The notes under the pieces were generated by a model. The model did no database searches, was not told where the DNA came from, and was given only the letters and a program-made list of their open reading frames with translations. A stretch of DNA of 26,851 nucleotides from contig CAZMVU010000046.1 of NCBI GenBank assembly GCA_964569295.1, forward strand, positions 1-26,851, in the 5' to 3' direction. Of the stretch, positions 7,567 to 14,904 are shown piece by piece; within the stretch, counting starts at the first letter, position 1, and each line of letters starts with the position of its first letter. This DNA is from CAZMVU01 sp964569295. GTDB taxonomy: Bacteria > Hydrogenedentota > Hydrogenedentia > Hydrogenedentales > JAGMZX01. The position numbers and the translations under genes are program-made.

Positions 7567-7606
7567 CGGTGGAGCGTTTGATCATGAAAGAATGTGCCGG
7601 TTTCGT
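7567..7606 (+). repeat. 40-bp sequence repeated on both sides of the gap (left copy)
   Basis: The 40 bases directly before the N run are identical to 7710-7749, starting three bases after the N run. The bases before each copy differ. The arrangement is what is left when two contigs with an unresolved overlap are joined by a scaffold gap, but a genuine short repeat is also possible. No coding function is evident. Confidence 0.85.
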
Positions 7607-7706
7607 NNNNNNNNNNNNNNNNNNNNNNNNNNNNNNNNNNNNNNNNNNNNNNNNNNNNNNNNNNNNNNNNNNNNNNNNNNNNNNNNNNNNNNNNNNNNNN
7701 NNNNNN
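7607..7706. other. Assembly gap of exactly 100 N
   Basis: A run of 100 N, the customary placeholder for a gap of unknown size between scaffolded contigs. What it replaces, if anything, is unknown. The flanks carry an identical 40-bp sequence, so the true gap may be negative (overlapping contigs), or may hold a repeat unit or a further copy of the neighbouring palindromic element. Confidence 0.98.
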
Positions 7707-7709
7707 GTG

Positions 7710-7749
7710 CGGTGGAGCGTTTGATCATGAAAGAATGTGCCGGTTTCGT
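7710..7749 (+). repeat. 40-bp sequence repeated on both sides of the gap (right copy)
   Basis: Identical over 40 bases to 7567-7606. It lies immediately upstream of the first palindrome cluster of the Y1 transposase unit, so the repeat may mark the outer edge of that unit or only an assembly overlap. Confidence 0.85.
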
Positions 7750-7757
7750 CTTCCGGC

Positions 7758-7838
7758 GGCCTGAAAGGCCAATTACATGATAGCCCAGGGCAACGCCCTG
7801 GGTTACGGATATCCCCATAGAGGCAGCCCTGAAAGGGC
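7758..7838 (+). repeat. Palindrome cluster A, upstream of the Y1 transposase
   Basis: Three palindromes in order: GGCC-TGAAA-GGCC (7758-7770), CCCAGGGC-AAC-GCCCTGGG (7784-7802) and GCCC-TGAAA-GGGC (7826-7838). The last is followed by GTTACAGGATAGC, leading into the transposase start. The same order and orientation recurs in cluster C, and the reverse complement in cluster B. Such hairpins are the expected substrates of HUH transposases in single-stranded form. Confidence 0.85.
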
Positions 7839-7855
7839 GTTACAGGATAGCGGCC

Positions 7856-8308
7856 ATGGCTCAATCGTTGGCACTCAACCTGATTCACCTTGTGTACAGC
7901 ACCAAACTCCGAAAGACATGGCTAAAACCGGATGTACGTCCATCCTTGTTCGCTTATCAAGCTGGCGTGTTGAGAGAGCTTGAATCTCCGGCCTTGGTCA
8001 TTGGCGGTACGGATGATCATGTGCATGCATTGTTCATGCTGTCTAAGAAACGGCACCTCACAGGGGTAATTGAAGAAGTGAAAAAGAGTTCTTCCAAATG
8101 GCTGAAGACCCAGGGGCCGGCGTTAGCAGATTTTCAGTGGCAAAGCGGATACGGTGCGTTTTCCGTGAGTCAGTCCAAGGTGGCGCACCTCCGGCAATAT
8201 ATAGAGACGCAGGAGACACATCATCGCACGGCAACATTCAAAGACGAGTTTCGGAGACTGCTGGAGAAGCACGGCATCAAATACGACGAGCGCTACGTAT
8301 GGGATTGA
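7856..8308 (+). CDS. Y1 (HUH) transposase, IS200/REP-associated type
   Basis: A 150-residue single-domain transposase of the IS200-like Y1_Tnp superfamily, which nicks and rejoins single-stranded DNA at hairpins through a tyrosine-DNA link. The HUH motif is H55-V56-H57, in the context DDHVHALF. The nucleophile is expected to be Tyr115, in HLRQYIETQ. The C-terminus ends in DERYVWD, a conserved tail in this subfamily. Full length and no frameshift suggest it may still be active. The flanking arrays of palindromes on both sides, in opposite orientation, fit a REP-associated tyrosine transposase with its own hairpin ends. It is less GC-biased than its neighbours at the start. The ATG at 7856 lies right after the third palindrome. 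Confidence 0.92.
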   Translation: MAQSLALNLIHLVYSTKLRKTWLKPDVRPSLFAYQAGVLRELESPALVIGGTDDHVHALFMLSKKRHLTGVIEEVKKSSSKWLKTQGPALADFQWQSGYGAFSVSQSKVAHLRQYIETQETHHRTATFKDEFRRLLEKHGIKYDERYVWD

Positions 8309-8320
8309 CCGGGATGTGCC

Positions 8321-8402
8321 GCCCTTTCAGGGCTAAGTATTGTTGGGGACTCCTCATACCCAGGGCGTTGCCCTGGGCTATCATGTTGTGCCCCTTCGGG
8401 GC
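8321..8402 (-). repeat. Palindrome cluster B, downstream of the Y1 transposase (inverted)
   Basis: In order on the plus strand: GCCC-TTTCA-GGGC (8321-8333), CCCAGGGC-GTT-GCCCTGGG (8359-8377) and GCCCC-TTC-GGGGC (8390-8402). Loops TTTCA, GTT and TTC are the complements of TGAAA, AAC and GAA, so the cluster is the reverse complement of clusters A and C. It begins 12 nt after the transposase stop codon. Confidence 0.85.
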
Positions 8403-8625
8403 GAAAGAGCGTGCAGCCCAAGCCAAGTTTGATAGGGTGAGACCTGTACGGCAAGGGCTCTATCCCGTAAGCCACCGAACACCCTGTGCATTAGGTGGTC
8501 TTCCGAGAGCGGTTCCCCGACATGCGGGTAAGCTGCCCGTGCTCACCTTCTGGGAATATGCGGAGATCGCCTCATCCTTCGGGGCGATTCCCGCAGCGAA
8601 AGCAGCATGGCCCGGGTTCGCTTAC
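8403..8625. other. Non-coding stretch between palindrome clusters B and C
   Basis: No convincing gene is seen here. The stretch holds further small inverted repeats, for example GCCACC...GGTGGT around 8471-8503 and ATCGCC...GGCGAT around 8566-8588. It is enclosed by two inverted palindrome clusters, so it may be a second, non-autonomous unit mobilised by the neighbouring transposase. Confidence 0.5.
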
Positions 8626-8707
8626 GCCCCGAAGGGGCAAGACAAGATAGCCCAGGGCAACGCCCTGGGAACGCAATTACCCCCAAGCTCTTCAGCGCTG
8701 AAAGCGC
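8626..8707 (+). repeat. Palindrome cluster C
   Basis: GCCCC-GAA-GGGGC (8626-8638), CCCAGGGC-AAC-GCCCTGGG (8651-8669) and GCGC-TGAAA-GCGC (8695-8707), followed by GTTACAAAGA. It has the same order and orientation as cluster A. The last stem has GCGC/GCGC where cluster A has GCCC/GGGC, so both arms changed together while the TGAAA loop stayed. It ends 60 bp before the ABC transporter gene and may influence its expression. Confidence 0.85.
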
Positions 8708-8767
8708 GTTACAAAGACCACGTATTGACTGCGCCCGCTAAGTATTTCCAACCCCCGAAACGCATCC

Positions 8768-9529
8768 ATGCACATCGCGATAGAAACCGAGGGCCTTACC
8801 AAACACTTTGATGCCGTGCGTGCGGTGGATGGGCTTGATCTGGCCGTGGAGCGCGGCAGCTTTTACGGGTTCCTCGGGCCGAATGGCGCCGGCAAGTCGA
8901 CCACAATGAAGATGCTCACAGGCATCCTCGCGCCGACGGCGGGATCGGTGCGGCTGCTGGGCCGGGATCTCGCGCGTGAGCCGCTGGCCATCAAGCAGCA
9001 TATCGGCGTGGTACCGGAGGAATTGTGCCTGTTCGAGAACCTCACGGCCCGGGAGTACCTCACCTTCGTCGGGCGTATGTACCGGATGAACCGCGATGAT
9101 GTCCGCCGCCGCAGCGATGAATTGCTGGCGTTATTCGGGCTGGAGGGGCAAGAAGCCACGCTCACCCTCGAGTTTTCCCACGGCATGAAGAAGAAATTGT
9201 CGCTGGCCGCGGCGTTGATCCACGACCCGGAGCTGCTCTTCCTCGATGAGCCCTTCGAAGGGATCGACGCGATCACGTCGCGGGTGATCCGGCGCGTGCT
9301 CGAGCGTGTGGTGCAGCGTGGCGCCACGATCTTCCTCACCTCGCACATTCTCGAGGTCGTCGAGAAACTGTGCAGCCATGTGGGCATTATTCATCGCGGA
9401 CGCCTCGCCGTTCAGGGGCCGCTCGGCGAACTCACGGGCGGCGAGGGTCTCGAACGGGTTTTTGTCGACACGGTGGGCGCGGAGGACCAGGCCGCCATCG
9501 GCCTTTCGTGGCTCGAGGACTCCGCCTGA
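8768..9529 (+). CDS. ABC transporter ATP-binding protein
   Basis: The ATPase subunit (253 residues) of an ABC-2-type exporter. Walker A is GPNGAGKST at 37-45. The signature region is FSHGMKKK at 136-143, the variant of LSGGQ usual in ABC-2 exporters of this class. Walker B is LLFLDEP with Asp160-Glu161, followed by the D-loop-like EGID. TSHI carries the switch His. The stop codon overlaps the start of the permease gene by one base (TGATG), so the two are translationally coupled. No strong Shine-Dalgarno is visible before the ATG at 8768, and the GC-rich palindrome cluster C lies just upstream. The exported substrate is unknown. Confidence 0.94.
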   Translation: MHIAIETEGLTKHFDAVRAVDGLDLAVERGSFYGFLGPNGAGKSTTMKMLTGILAPTAGSVRLLGRDLAREPLAIKQHIGVVPEELCLFENLTAREYLTFVGRMYRMNRDDVRRRSDELLALFGLEGQEATLTLEFSHGMKKKLSLAAALIHDPELLFLDEPFEGIDAITSRVIRRVLERVVQRGATIFLTSHILEVVEKLCSHVGIIHRGRLAVQGPLGELTGGEGLERVFVDTVGAEDQAAIGLSWLEDSA

Positions 9530-11217
9530 TGCGGCGCCAGTTGCACGCCCTGATAGCACTGAAACTCGCGATTCTCCGGCACACTTGGACGGTGCGCAAG
9601 GGCGCCTCGACGGCGGTTATGGGGCTGTTTTTAATCCTCGGTTTTGTGGCGGCGGTGGGCGCGGCCTTCGGTCTCTATCGCCTGGGCATGGCTCTGCCCG
9701 ATGCGCCGCCCCTGGGCGCGCTCGTCATCCTTGATGGCGTTGGGCTGGTGTTTCTTTCCTTCTGGTTGTTCGGGCTGATTCTGGATATACAACGCACCGA
9801 TATGATCGACGTGCGCAAGATGCTCTACCTGCCCGTGTCGCTGCCGGTGATCTATGGACTGAACTACGTGGCGTCACTGCTCACGCCGGGACTCGTCTTT
9901 TTCACGCTGGGCGTGGCGGGGCTGTTTGCCGGTCTCGGGGCGGCCCATGGTGCCGTGGTGTTGCTGGCGCTGCCGCTGGCCGTGGCGTTTTACCTGGCGC
10001 TGGCGGCCTGGGCCTATTACCTGCGCGGCTGGCTCGCCATGCTCATGGAAAACCAGCGCCGCCGTCAACTGGTCCTCGTGCTGCTCACGCTCATGATGAT
10101 CGCGCTCTCGCAGATGCCGTACCTGATGAACATTGTTCTGGTGCATAAGGGCGGCTGGGCGGCCTTTGCGGGTGATTGGTTATACACCGCGAACATGCTC
10201 GTGCCGCCGGCCTGGCTGCCGCTCGGGATTCTCCGGCTCATCCAGGGCACGGCCTGGCCGGCCGTGGTATGCGCACCGCTATACCTGTTGATCATGGCCG
10301 TCGGGCTTCGCCTTGGCTACCGCAACACCCTGCGCTATTACCAGGGGGCCACAGCGGCCGTGGCGGCGCCCGCGGCCGGGGGCGCCATCGCGCCCGGGAA
10401 ACCGGCGCGGCACCCCTTCACCGCGCGCCCCGTGCCCTTCCTCGACGAACCGGCGGCGGCGGTCGTGCTGGCTTCGGCGCTGAGCATGTGGCGCCACCCG
10501 CGAATCCGGATGACGGCCGCGATTAGCCTTTTTCTCGGGGCGATCATTTTTTTTGTAAACGTTTCCGGGAAACCGGGCGGCGCGGCCGACGTGCGCACGG
10601 CCCATCTGCTGTTGCCGGCCATGCTGGTGGTATGGCCGTATTTCAACTTCGCCATGATCTTCTTCAACCTCCTCGGGCTCGATGTCAGCGGTTTCCGGGC
10701 GTTCATCATTCTGCCGGCAAGCCGCACGAGCTACCTTTTCGCGAAGAACCTCGCACTTTTCCCCTTCGTATTGCTCCTGGACCTGGTCTTCCTCGCGGGC
10801 GGTCTCGCCCTCACCGACATCCCGGCACACCGATTGGCCATAGCCGGGTTGCACGGCCCCATTCTTTTTCTCGCCTTCGCCACCGTGGGCAATTTCCTCT
10901 CGATCTACTTCCCCTACCGGATCAGCGGGCGCAATGTGCGCGGTAAAGGCGCCAAACGCGGGCTCCTGCTCGTGGTCAGCCTGGCAGCCATGGGCGTCGT
11001 GGCGGTCATGACCCTGCCGGTACTCGGGTGCTTCTTCGCAGATGACGCCATGATCGAGGCCTGGGACTGGCCGGCGGGGCTGGCCGGCAGTCTGCTTTCC
11101 CTCGTGCTCCTCGTCCTGGCCATACCCGGCTACGCGGGCCTCCTCGCCATAGCAGGCCGCGCCCTGGTCCGGCGGGAAACGCACATTCTCGCACGGCTCA
11201 TGCGTGATACCGACTGA
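9529..11217 (+). CDS. ABC-2-type transporter permease
   Basis: An integral membrane protein of 562 residues that partners the ATPase encoded just upstream. The start ATG 9529 shares its A with the TGA of the preceding gene; the longer open frame from 9370 lies inside the ATPase gene and is not used. About ten to twelve hydrophobic membrane segments are visible, the first at about residues 25-50, others around 60-85, 105-135, 140-165 and 185-205, and a final cluster at about 480-550. A charged loop near residues 280-310 (rich in Ala, Gly, Pro) separates two halves, which fits a fused pair of ABC-2 modules. Such exporters move lipids, glycans, peptides or drugs; nothing here picks one. Confidence 0.85.
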   Translation: MRRQLHALIALKLAILRHTWTVRKGASTAVMGLFLILGFVAAVGAAFGLYRLGMALPDAPPLGALVILDGVGLVFLSFWLFGLILDIQRTDMIDVRKMLYLPVSLPVIYGLNYVASLLTPGLVFFTLGVAGLFAGLGAAHGAVVLLALPLAVAFYLALAAWAYYLRGWLAMLMENQRRRQLVLVLLTLMMIALSQMPYLMNIVLVHKGGWAAFAGDWLYTANMLVPPAWLPLGILRLIQGTAWPAVVCAPLYLLIMAVGLRLGYRNTLRYYQGATAAVAAPAAGGAIAPGKPARHPFTARPVPFLDEPAAAVVLASALSMWRHPRIRMTAAISLFLGAIIFFVNVSGKPGGAADVRTAHLLLPAMLVVWPYFNFAMIFFNLLGLDVSGFRAFIILPASRTSYLFAKNLALFPFVLLLDLVFLAGGLALTDIPAHRLAIAGLHGPILFLAFATVGNFLSIYFPYRISGRNVRGKGAKRGLLLVVSLAAMGVVAVMTLPVLGCFFADDAMIEAWDWPAGLAGSLLSLVLLVLAIPGYAGLLAIAGRALVRRETHILARLMRDTD

Positions 11218-11344
11218 CGCGGGCCATTTGAAAAAAACGGTCGGAAAGAGGCATCATACCAAGCTCTCCGGGCCCCCGCGGCATCCCCGTAAACGTCTAT
11301 TGGGCGCGGTGCATTAAACCTATGTTCGACATGAGGACGTTCCC

Positions 11345-14300
11345 ATGAGTAAGCAGGCCTTCGACCCCGTGCAGACGCCGTTCAACTTCTCGAAGGCGGA
11401 AGAGGCCATTATCCGGTTCTGGAAGGACCGCGAGATTTACCACAAGAGCCTGGCGCAGCGGGAGGGCGCGGCGCCCTTCGTGTTCTATGAGGGCCCGCCC
11501 ACAGCCAATGGCCGCCCGCATCCGGGCCACTGCCTCACGCGCACGATCAAAGATATCTTCCCGCGCTACAAGACCATGACGGGCCATTTCTGCGAGCGCA
11601 AGGCGGGCTGGGACACCCACGGCCTGCCGGTCGAGATCGAGGTGTGCAAGGAACTTGGCATCCTCGAGGGCGGCAAGGCGGCCATCGAAGAATATGGCAT
11701 CGAGAAATTCAACCGGGCCTGCATCGACTCGGTGTTCCGCTACACGAAAGACTGGGAAGACCTCACCGACCGCATCGGTTTCTGGGTCGATCTCGATAAG
11801 GCCTATGTCACCTATCACCAGAGCTATGTCGAGAGCGTGTGGTGGGCGTTGAAGTCCTTGTTCGACCGCGGACTCCTTTATCAGGGCCACAAGGTCGTGT
11901 GGTGGTGGGCCCAGGGCGGCACGGCGCTGTCCGCCGGGGAGGTGGGCGAGGGCTACCGCGACACCGACGACCCGGCGATCACGGTGCGGCTCGCGCTCAC
12001 CCCGGAAAGCAACCAGCACCTTGGCCGCAATCCGGACAACGACGTGAGCCTGCTCATCTGGACGACCACGCCGTGGACCTTGTCCTCGAACTGCGCCTGC
12101 GCCGTGGGCGAAGACATCGACTATGCGCTCGTGAGCACGCCAAACGAAGACGGCACGGAGGAATACCTGATTCTCGCGAAGGCGTGCGTCGAGCGGTATT
12201 TCAAAGAAGGCGCCTACGCCATCGTCGACGTGTTCCCCGGCAGCCGGTTGCTGGGGCTCACCTATACGCCGCTCTTTCATTACGACACACCCGTCTCGAT
12301 GGAAGGCAACGAACCCAGCGGCAAGCACTGGCTCGTCATCGCCGGCGACTTCGTCGATCTCGAAACGGGTACGGGTATCGTGCACTTGGCCCCGGCCTTC
12401 GGTGAAGACGACTACCGCGTATGCAAGGAAGAGGACATCGGGTTCCTGTGCTTCGTGAACACCGACGGCACCTTCGACGAGCGTGTGACGGACGTCGATC
12501 CCTACGACCAGACGCCCATCGCCGGGCAGTTCTGCAAAGCCGCGGACAAGGCGATCAACCGGGTCTTGAAGGAGCGCGGACGGATGTTCAAGCAGGACAC
12601 CTACCGCCACCCGTATCCCTTCTGCCCGCGCGCGGAGGAGGACCCGCTGATCCAGTATGCGCGCAAGAGCTGGTTCATCCGCACTTCGCAGTTCATCGAC
12701 AACTTCCTCGCAAACAACAAGAAGATCAAGTGGCTGCCCGAGCATATTCGCGACGGGCGCTTCGGCAATTTCCTCGAGAACAATGTGGACTGGGCGCTTT
12801 CACGCGAGCGCTACTGGGGCACGCCGCTGCCCGTGTGGGTGTGCGAGAAGACCGGCCACATGGAGGCCGTGGGCTCGTACGCTGAACTCATGGCCAAGCC
12901 GGATGTGCAGGGGACCGAGGTGTGGGAACAGGCGAAGGCCGCGGACCCCGGCCTCCAGGACCACCTCAAGATTCACAAACCCTACATCGACGCGGTCACC
13001 TACCAGAGCCCGAAAGATCCCGAGGCGCGCATGCGCCGCGTGACCGAGGTGATCGACGTGTGGTTCGACGCCGGCTCGATGCCTTTCGCACAGTGGGGCT
13101 ACCCGCACGTCGCGGGCAGCGAGGCGAAGTTCAAGGAGCGGTTCCCGGCGGACTTCATCTCGGAGGCCATCGACCAGACCCGCGGCTGGTTCTATGCGCT
13201 GCTGGCCATCTCGACCGTGGTTCACGGCGAGGAAATCGCGAAGTGGCCGCACCCATTCAAGACGTGCATCTGCCTTGGCCACATCATGGGCGAGGACGGT
13301 ACCAAGCTCTCGAAACGCCTCCAGAATTACCGCGAGCCCCAGTATCTTTTCGACCAGTATTCGGCCGACGCGCTGCGCTGGTCCTTCTTCGCGAAGAATC
13401 CGCCCACGAGCACCGGCCGGCTTTCCGAGCACAACGTCGAGGAAGCGCAGCGCGAGAACCTCATCCGCTGGTTTAACGTGTTCTCTTTTTTCAACATCTA
13501 CGCGAACCTCGACGGCTTCCACCCTATGAACGCGCCCGCCGAACTCCTGCGCGAAGCCGCCGCCAACCCGGACGACGCCCCCGCACCGAGCAATGACGGC
13601 CCCGCCAAGTGGCGGCCACGGGACGAGCGCGCCGAACTCGACCGCTGGGTGCTCCATGAGCTCGACCGCACCATCATCGATGTGCGTGAGAACATGGACA
13701 AGTACGAGTTGAACCCCGCCGCCCGGGCGGTGTCGGGCTTCATCGACGGGCTGTCGAACTGGTATGTGCGCCGGAGCCGTGCGCGGTTCTGGGCCTCGGG
13801 CTGGACCGATGACAAGGCCGACGCCTACTGGACGCTCTACGAGTGCCTGCTGAAGCTCGCGCGTATGGCCGCGCCGTTCCTGCCGTTCTTCTCGGAGGTC
13901 ACCTGGCAGAACCTGGCGAAGCCCTTGCCCGGCGCGGCGGAGAGTGTACACCTTACTTTCTTCCCCGAGGCCGACGCGAAGGCCATCGACCACATCCTCC
14001 TCGGCGCCATGGGCGCCACACGCGAGGCCGTGCGCCTCGGGCTTTCCGCACGCCGTGGCGAGAACATCAAGGTGCGTCAGCCGCTCGGCTTGTGCGAGCT
14101 GGTCGTCGCCAATGACCGTGTGAAGCAGGGCCTCGCGGACCACACCGCGCTCATCAAAGAAGAGCTTAACATCAAAGAGGTCGAGTTCACGGAACAGGCC
14201 GACCAGTATGTCTCCTACGAAGTGAAGCCCAACTTCAAACTCCTCGGCCCGAAATACGGCAAGAAGGTGAAGGCCATCGGCAAAGCCCTCGCCCAGAGCG

Positions 14301-14734
14301 ACGGCGCCGCCTGTTACAACGCACTGCAAAGCGGTGTGCTCGAGCTCGATGTCGAGGGCGAGACCGTGCAGCTTTCGCCCGAGGAGGTCGAGGTGCGCCT
14401 TGCCGCGAAGGAAGGCTTCACCGCGGCGCAGGGGCGCAACATGGTGGTGGTCCTCGCCACGGAAATCACGGACGAACTGCGCCGCGAGGGCTGGGTGCGC
14501 GAGTTCATCCACTGCGTGCAGAACATCCGCAAGGAACAGGGCCTCGCCTACGACGCCCGCATCGACGTGACCGTCCAGACCGCGGACGCCGAGCTCGCCG
14601 AAGTCCTCACGCAGTACAAGAACAACATCGCGCAGGAGGTGCTCGCCACCTCGGTCAGCATGCGCGATGTCGCCGATGGTTCGAGCGCCCGCATCGAAGA
14701 CCGGGAACTCACCATCGGTGTCGTGCCCCGGTAA
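11345..14734 (+). CDS. ileS: Isoleucyl-tRNA synthetase, long eukaryote-like form
   Basis: Charges tRNA-Ile with isoleucine. At 1129 residues it is much longer than the common bacterial form (about 940) and matches the eukaryote/archaea-like group (type 2, IleS2). The class I signature HPGH is at 59-62 and KLSKR, the KMSKS equivalent, at 654-658. The inserted editing domain has WTTTPW at 239-244, where the Thr-rich strand hydrolyses mischarged Val-tRNA. An anticodon-binding helical domain follows from about 740, then a long C-terminal extension typical of the type. Type 2 enzymes are usually insensitive to mupirocin; that is family knowledge, not a test here. Start ATG 11345 has GAGGA upstream. 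The last 25 sense codons, the stop codon and 24 bp beyond recur exactly at 16805-16934. Confidence 0.97.
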   Translation: MSKQAFDPVQTPFNFSKAEEAIIRFWKDREIYHKSLAQREGAAPFVFYEGPPTANGRPHPGHCLTRTIKDIFPRYKTMTGHFCERKAGWDTHGLPVEIEVCKELGILEGGKAAIEEYGIEKFNRACIDSVFRYTKDWEDLTDRIGFWVDLDKAYVTYHQSYVESVWWALKSLFDRGLLYQGHKVVWWWAQGGTALSAGEVGEGYRDTDDPAITVRLALTPESNQHLGRNPDNDVSLLIWTTTPWTLSSNCACAVGEDIDYALVSTPNEDGTEEYLILAKACVERYFKEGAYAIVDVFPGSRLLGLTYTPLFHYDTPVSMEGNEPSGKHWLVIAGDFVDLETGTGIVHLAPAFGEDDYRVCKEEDIGFLCFVNTDGTFDERVTDVDPYDQTPIAGQFCKAADKAINRVLKERGRMFKQDTYRHPYPFCPRAEEDPLIQYARKSWFIRTSQFIDNFLANNKKIKWLPEHIRDGRFGNFLENNVDWALSRERYWGTPLPVWVCEKTGHMEAVGSYAELMAKPDVQGTEVWEQAKAADPGLQDHLKIHKPYIDAVTYQSPKDPEARMRRVTEVIDVWFDAGSMPFAQWGYPHVAGSEAKFKERFPADFISEAIDQTRGWFYALLAISTVVHGEEIAKWPHPFKTCICLGHIMGEDGTKLSKRLQNYREPQYLFDQYSADALRWSFFAKNPPTSTGRLSEHNVEEAQRENLIRWFNVFSFFNIYANLDGFHPMNAPAELLREAAANPDDAPAPSNDGPAKWRPRDERAELDRWVLHELDRTIIDVRENMDKYELNPAARAVSGFIDGLSNWYVRRSRARFWASGWTDDKADAYWTLYECLLKLARMAAPFLPFFSEVTWQNLAKPLPGAAESVHLTFFPEADAKAIDHILLGAMGATREAVRLGLSARRGENIKVRQPLGLCELVVANDRVKQGLADHTALIKEELNIKEVEFTEQADQYVSYEVKPNFKLLGPKYGKKVKAIGKALAQSDGAACYNALQSGVLELDVEGETVQLSPEEVEVRLAAKEGFTAAQGRNMVVVLATEITDELRREGWVREFIHCVQNIRKEQGLAYDARIDVTVQTADAELAEVLTQYKNNIAQEVLATSVSMRDVADGSSARIEDRELTIGVVPR

Positions 14735-14756
14735 CGCGCGGGACGTTGCCCCAACG
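14627..14756 (+). repeat. Perfect 130-bp direct repeat, copy 1 (ileS 3' end)
   Basis: The terminal coding part of ileS, its TAA stop (14732-14734) and the following bases up to CCCCAACG. Compared base by base with 16805-16934 it is identical over 130 positions; the bases on either side differ (C/A before, T/C after). This copy is continuous with the full ileS gene and with the complete terminator hairpin, so it is likely the native one. Confidence 0.95.
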
Positions 14757-14764
14757 TCTTCTTC
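14742..14764 (+). terminator. Hairpin terminator of ileS
   Basis: GACGTTG (14742-14748), a CCC loop, CAACGTC (14752-14758), then TTCTTCT. It starts 8 nt after the ileS stop and resembles the hairpin after the sulfatase. The repeat boundary at 14756 falls inside its right arm, so the second copy at 16934 carries only a broken version of this hairpin. Confidence 0.65.
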
Positions 14765-14815
14765 TGTATAGGGGTGCGTGAAACGAGTCCGCGAACGCAA
14801 CGCGCCATCTTCTCC

Positions 14816-14844
14816 TTGTTCTTCCCGGCACAACTTCCTAGAAT
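14816..14844 (+). promoter_or_regulatory. Promoter of the ATPase/TOPRIM-like cassette
   Basis: TTGTTC (14816-14821), a 17-nt spacer and TAGAAT (14839-14844, five of six consensus bases). It lies between the ileS terminator and the ATPase start at 14905, so the cassette seems to have its own promoter rather than rely on read-through. Motif prediction only. Confidence 0.5.
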
Positions 14845-14904
14845 GAATCACGGCGGAACAATCCGTCCCGTGGCCTATTGAGCAACCCAGGTGGAGCACC
14901 GCAC

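Larger units (their letters stand above)
7758..8402 (+). mobile_element. Y1 transposase unit bounded by inverted palindrome clusters
   Basis: Cluster A (7758-7838) and cluster B (8321-8402) are inverted relative to each other and enclose only the transposase gene. The outer ends are not exact: cluster A begins with a GGCC hairpin, cluster B ends with a GCCCC hairpin, and cluster C lies a further 223 bp downstream. The extent is therefore approximate, and the assembly gap lies just outside the left end. Confidence 0.6.

Noticed and set aside
7530..7888. Open frames spanning the N run
   Set aside because: They are open only because the N codons are read as X; no evidence of a gene.
7758..8707. 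CRISPR array
   Set aside because: The repeats are short palindromes of three kinds in ordered clusters with inverted copies, not identical repeats with regular unique spacers.
9370..9528. 53-codon upstream extension of the ABC permease
   Set aside because: It lies inside the ATPase gene in another frame; the TGATG overlap start at 9529 leads straight into the membrane domain.
11218..11344. Possible T-box or other leader before ileS
   Set aside because: The 127-nt leader has no visible T-box sequence or specifier stem; only a weak TTGAAA box was seen, with no good -10 at a set distance.
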